NCBI RefSeq assembly: GCF_040750475.1 | Contig: NZ_JABJVY010000021.1 | Location: forward strand, 1 to 64,000 | Length of the DNA stretch: 64,000 bases | DNA from: Amorphus sp040750475 | Lineage (GTDB): Bacteria; Pseudomonadota; Alphaproteobacteria; Rhizobiales; Amorphaceae | Direction of reading: 5' to 3' | In this document: in pieces, positions 61,952-64,000 of the stretch | How positions within the stretch are numbered: position 1 is the stretch's first letter | Layout of the letters: every line of letters begins with the position of its first letter | Program-made: the position numbers and the translations under genes | Notes under the pieces: model-generated | Told to the model about the DNA's origin: nothing | The model's database searches: none | Seen by the model: only the letters and a program-made list of their open reading frames with translations

Positions 61952-62353
61952 ATGTGTGCGGCGAGCGAAGGCGATAGGGCGGGCGAGGGCGAACGCGGCT
62001 CCGGACATCGCTCGGGCAAGTCCGCGCCGGCGCGGCACAACGGTCCCGGCGTGTGGATCGCGCGCGGCCTGATCCGAACCTACCAGCTCACGCTCTCGCC
62101 GTTCATTGGGCGCCATTGCCGTTATTTGCCGACGTGCTCGCACTACGCCGAGGAGGCCATCGTTCGCCACGGTTTCTGGGCTGGCGGATGGATGGCTCTG
62201 GCACGGTTGTGTCGCTGTCACCCGTTCGGTGCGTCCGGTTTCGATCCGGTGCCGGAGCGCGCCGACCATTCCGGCGGCCGCTGGTGGCGGCCATGGGCGT
62301 TCGGTCGTTGGACAGGCGGGCACATCGACCCGAAGACGCGGTTGGATCGCTGA
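61952..62353 (+). CDS. yidD: Membrane protein insertion efficiency factor YidD
   Basis: A 133-residue protein. The core, IRTYQLTLSPFIGRHCRYLPTCSHYAEEAI (about residues 41-70), has the YidD cysteines, followed by GGWMALARLCRCHPFGASGFDPVP. Homologues aid YidC-dependent insertion and lie at the inner membrane through an amphipathic helix. An unusual Gly/Ser-rich N-terminal extension of about 30 residues and a Trp-rich C-terminus exceed the usual 70-90 residues. Starts five bases after the iscU-like stop. Confidence 0.92.
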   Translation: MCAASEGDRAGEGERGSGHRSGKSAPARHNGPGVWIARGLIRTYQLTLSPFIGRHCRYLPTCSHYAEEAIVRHGFWAGGWMALARLCRCHPFGASGFDPVPERADHSGGRWWRPWAFGRWTGGHIDPKTRLDR

Positions 62354-62425
62354 CAAGGTCCGGGCAAGCCAGATCTTGACCCTGTGCATCGTCGGCGCCA
62401 AAAGCTGGAAAACCAACACAGCCGA

Positions 62426-62444
62426 TGTCATATCCGGCATGACA
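62426..62444. promoter_or_regulatory. Inverted repeat upstream of thrS
   Basis: TGTCAT (62426-62431) and ATGACA (62439-62444) form a perfect 6-bp dyad with a 7-base spacer, 51 bases before the thrS start. It could be an operator or a stem in the leader. I see no T-box elements. Confidence 0.3.
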
Positions 62445-62494
62445 AACAACACGCTTACCTGCGCTCGTGGGCAGTGAGTGAGCAAGGAGACAAG

Positions 62495-64000
62495 ATGATC
62501 AATCTGACCTTTCCCGATGGATCCGTGCGTGAATTCGATGCCGGCGTGACCGGTGCGGATATCGCCGCGTCGATCTCCAAATCCCTGTCCAAGAAGGCGG
62601 TTGCGGTCGCGCTCGATGGCGCGCTTGCCGATCTGTCCGAGCCGATCCGCTCCAATGCGGCGATCGAGATCGTGACCCGCGACGACGGCCGCGCGCTGGA
62701 GCTGATCCGCCATGACGCGGCCCACGTGATGGCCGAGGCGGTGCAGGAGCTTTATCCCGGTACCCAGGTGACCATCGGTCCGGTGATCGAGAACGGCTTC
62801 TACTACGACTTTGCCCGTAACGAGCCGTTCACCCCCGACGACCTGCCGGCGATCGAGGCGAAGATGCGCGAAATCATTGCGCGCGATGCCCCGTTCACCA
62901 AGGAAGTCTGGTCGCGCGACGAGGCCAAGCGGGTGTTTGCCGACAAGGGCGAGGCCTACAAGGTCGAGCTCGTCGACGCAATCCCTGACGATCAGGACGT
63001 GAAGATCTACAAGCAGGGCGAGTGGTTCGACCTCTGCCGCGGCCCGCATATGCCCTCGACCGGCAAGGTCGGCGAGGCGTTCAAGCTGATGAAGGTGGCG
63101 GGCGCCTATTGGCGTGGCGATTCCAACAACGCCATGCTGACGCGTATCTACGGCACGGCTTGGGCTTCCAAGCAGCAGCTCGACGGCTATCTCCATATGC
63201 TGGAGGAGGCGGAGAAGCGCGATCATCGCCGTCTCGGACGCGAGATGGACCTCTTTCACTTCCAGGAGGAGGGGCCGGGTGTCGTGTTCTGGCACGCCAA
63301 GGGCTGGCGCATGTTCCAGACCCTGGTCTCCTACATGCGCCGCCGGCTGGAAGGCACGTACGACGAGGTCAACGCGCCCCAGATCCTCGACAAGGCCCTC
63401 TGGGAGACCTCCGGCCACTGGGGCTGGTACCAGGAAAATATGTTTGCGGTGAAGTCGGCCTACGGCTTCACGCATCCGGACGATGAGCAGGCCGACCATC
63501 GGGTCTTCGCCATCAAGCCGATGAACTGTCCGGGTCACGTTCAGATCTTCAAGCATGGCCTGAAGAGTTACCGCGATCTACCTATCCGATATGCGGAATT
63601 CGGAACGGTGCACCGCTACGAGCCCTCTGGCGCGTTGCACGGATTGATGCGCGTGCGGGGCTTCACCCAGGACGATGCGCATGTCTTCTGCACCGAGGAC
63701 CAGCTCGCGGCCGAATGCCTGCGCATCAATGACCTGATCCTGTCGACCTACTCCGATTTCGGCTTCGACGAGATCACGGTGAAGCTTTCCACCCGGCCGG
63801 AGAAGCGCGTCGGGTCGGATGCGAACTGGGATCATGCCGAAGAGATCATGGCGGAGGTGCTGGAGCAGATCGCGGCGCAGTCGAGCGGCCGCATCAAGAC
63901 CGGCATTTTGGAAGGCGAGGGCGCGTTCTACGGGCCGAAGTTCGAATACACGCTGCGCGACGCCATCGGCCGCGAGTGGCAGTGCGGGACGACCCAGGTC
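62495..64000 (+). CDS. thrS: Threonyl-tRNA synthetase, 5' part (runs off the window)
   Basis: 502 codons, open at the right edge. The TGS domain (residues 1-60, INLTFPDGSVREFDAGVTG), the N2 editing-like domain (HDAAHVMAEAVQELYPG with the HxxxH pattern; WFDLCRGPHMPSTGKV) and the class II catalytic core (motif 1 EVNAPQILDKALWETSGHW; motif 2 around YEPSGALHGLMRVRGFTQDDAH) are all present. The C-terminal anticodon-binding domain is missing only because the window ends. AAGGAGA lies four bases before the ATG. Confidence 0.97.
   Translation, partial: MINLTFPDGSVREFDAGVTGADIAASISKSLSKKAVAVALDGALADLSEPIRSNAAIEIVTRDDGRALELIRHDAAHVMAEAVQELYPGTQVTIGPVIENGFYYDFARNEPFTPDDLPAIEAKMREIIARDAPFTKEVWSRDEAKRVFADKGEAYKVELVDAIPDDQDVKIYKQGEWFDLCRGPHMPSTGKVGEAFKLMKVAGAYWRGDSNNAMLTRIYGTAWASKQQLDGYLHMLEEAEKRDHRRLGREMDLFHFQEEGPGVVFWHAKGWRMFQTLVSYMRRRLEGTYDEVNAPQILDKALWETSGHWGWYQENMFAVKSAYGFTHPDDEQADHRVFAIKPMNCPGHVQIFKHGLKSYRDLPIRYAEFGTVHRYEPSGALHGLMRVRGFTQDDAHVFCTEDQLAAECLRINDLILSTYSDFGFDEITVKLSTRPEKRVGSDANWDHAEEIMAEVLEQIAAQSSGRIKTGILEGEGAFYGPKFEYTLRDAIGREWQCGTTQV

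Noticed and set aside
62354..62494. T-box or other leader riboswitch upstream of thrS
   Set aside because: No specifier loop, T-box sequence or terminator/antiterminator pair is visible in the 141 bases.
1..64000. CRISPR array, prophage or integrated plasmid
   Set aside because: No regularly spaced direct repeats, phage structural genes, integrase or conjugation genes were seen; codon use and gene order look chromosomal throughout.

Overview
The window is GC-rich DNA from an alphaproteobacterium, most likely of the order Hyphomicrobiales (Rhizobiales). This rests on family content and gene order: the cyoABCD-SURF1 operon, the purM/purN - CDP-alcohol phosphatidyltransferase - AI-2E permease - HdaA - ppk - ppx block, the iscU-like / folE / hisI / yidD / thrS neighbourhood, the N-acetylglutaminylglutamine amide (NAGGN) operon, and imperfect palindromic intergenic repeats. 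I cannot name a genus. There is no plasmid or phage signature and no CRISPR array. The only mobile-element trace is the last 31 codons of an IS630-type transposase at the left edge.

Layout. 1-3.1 kb: transposase tail, Fe-type superoxide dismutase with a strong terminator, three tandem paralogous small secreted four-cysteine proteins, and a secreted DUF1194 (VWA-like) protein. 3.3-11.7 kb: a likely catabolic/transport island with a metallo-beta-lactamase-fold protein whose metal motif is degenerate, an IclR regulator, a complete TRAP transporter, a gamma-glutamyltransferase-family enzyme and an MFS symporter; inverted repeats lie between the divergent TRAP and GGT genes. 12-17.1 kb: bo-type quinol oxidase operon cyoABCD plus SURF1, translationally coupled at its 3' end. 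17.4-25.7 kb: stress-related genes (glycine-rich membrane protein, AhpD-like protein, Usp-like protein coupled to a Lon-family protease, CBS-BON protein) and a MoxR/VWA pair. 25.8-30.7 kb: PcaD-like hydrolase, Lrp/AsnC regulator, TerC membrane protein and a molybdopterin oxidoreductase.

31-41.9 kb: housekeeping block (purine synthesis, phospholipid synthesis, replication control by HdaA, polyphosphate metabolism, an amidase, RNase D). 42-47.5 kb: the NAGGN osmoprotectant operon asnO-ngg-M42 peptidase with a divergent MarR regulator; a 15-bp palindrome lies exactly inside the spacer of the operon's promoter. 47.6-51 kb: a GGEEF diguanylate cyclase, an orphan ParD-like antitoxin, a tRNA-Leu(UAA) gene interrupted by a 207-nt group I intron, and a class III adenylate cyclase. 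51-64 kb: xanthine phosphoribosyltransferase, CinA-like protein, FAD monooxygenase, serine acetyltransferase, gamma-carbonic anhydrase, a bacterial transglutaminase-like protease, rhomboid, CBS protein, hisI, folE, an IscU-like scaffold, yidD and the first 502 codons of thrS, which runs off the right edge.

The most notable observations are the tRNA-Leu(UAA) group I intron, the palindrome-in-promoter arrangement of the NAGGN operon, the tandem secreted cysteine-protein family, a CRP-type palindrome between terC and the molybdopterin enzyme, and two families of dispersed intergenic repeats. All motif counts and alignments were done by eye.
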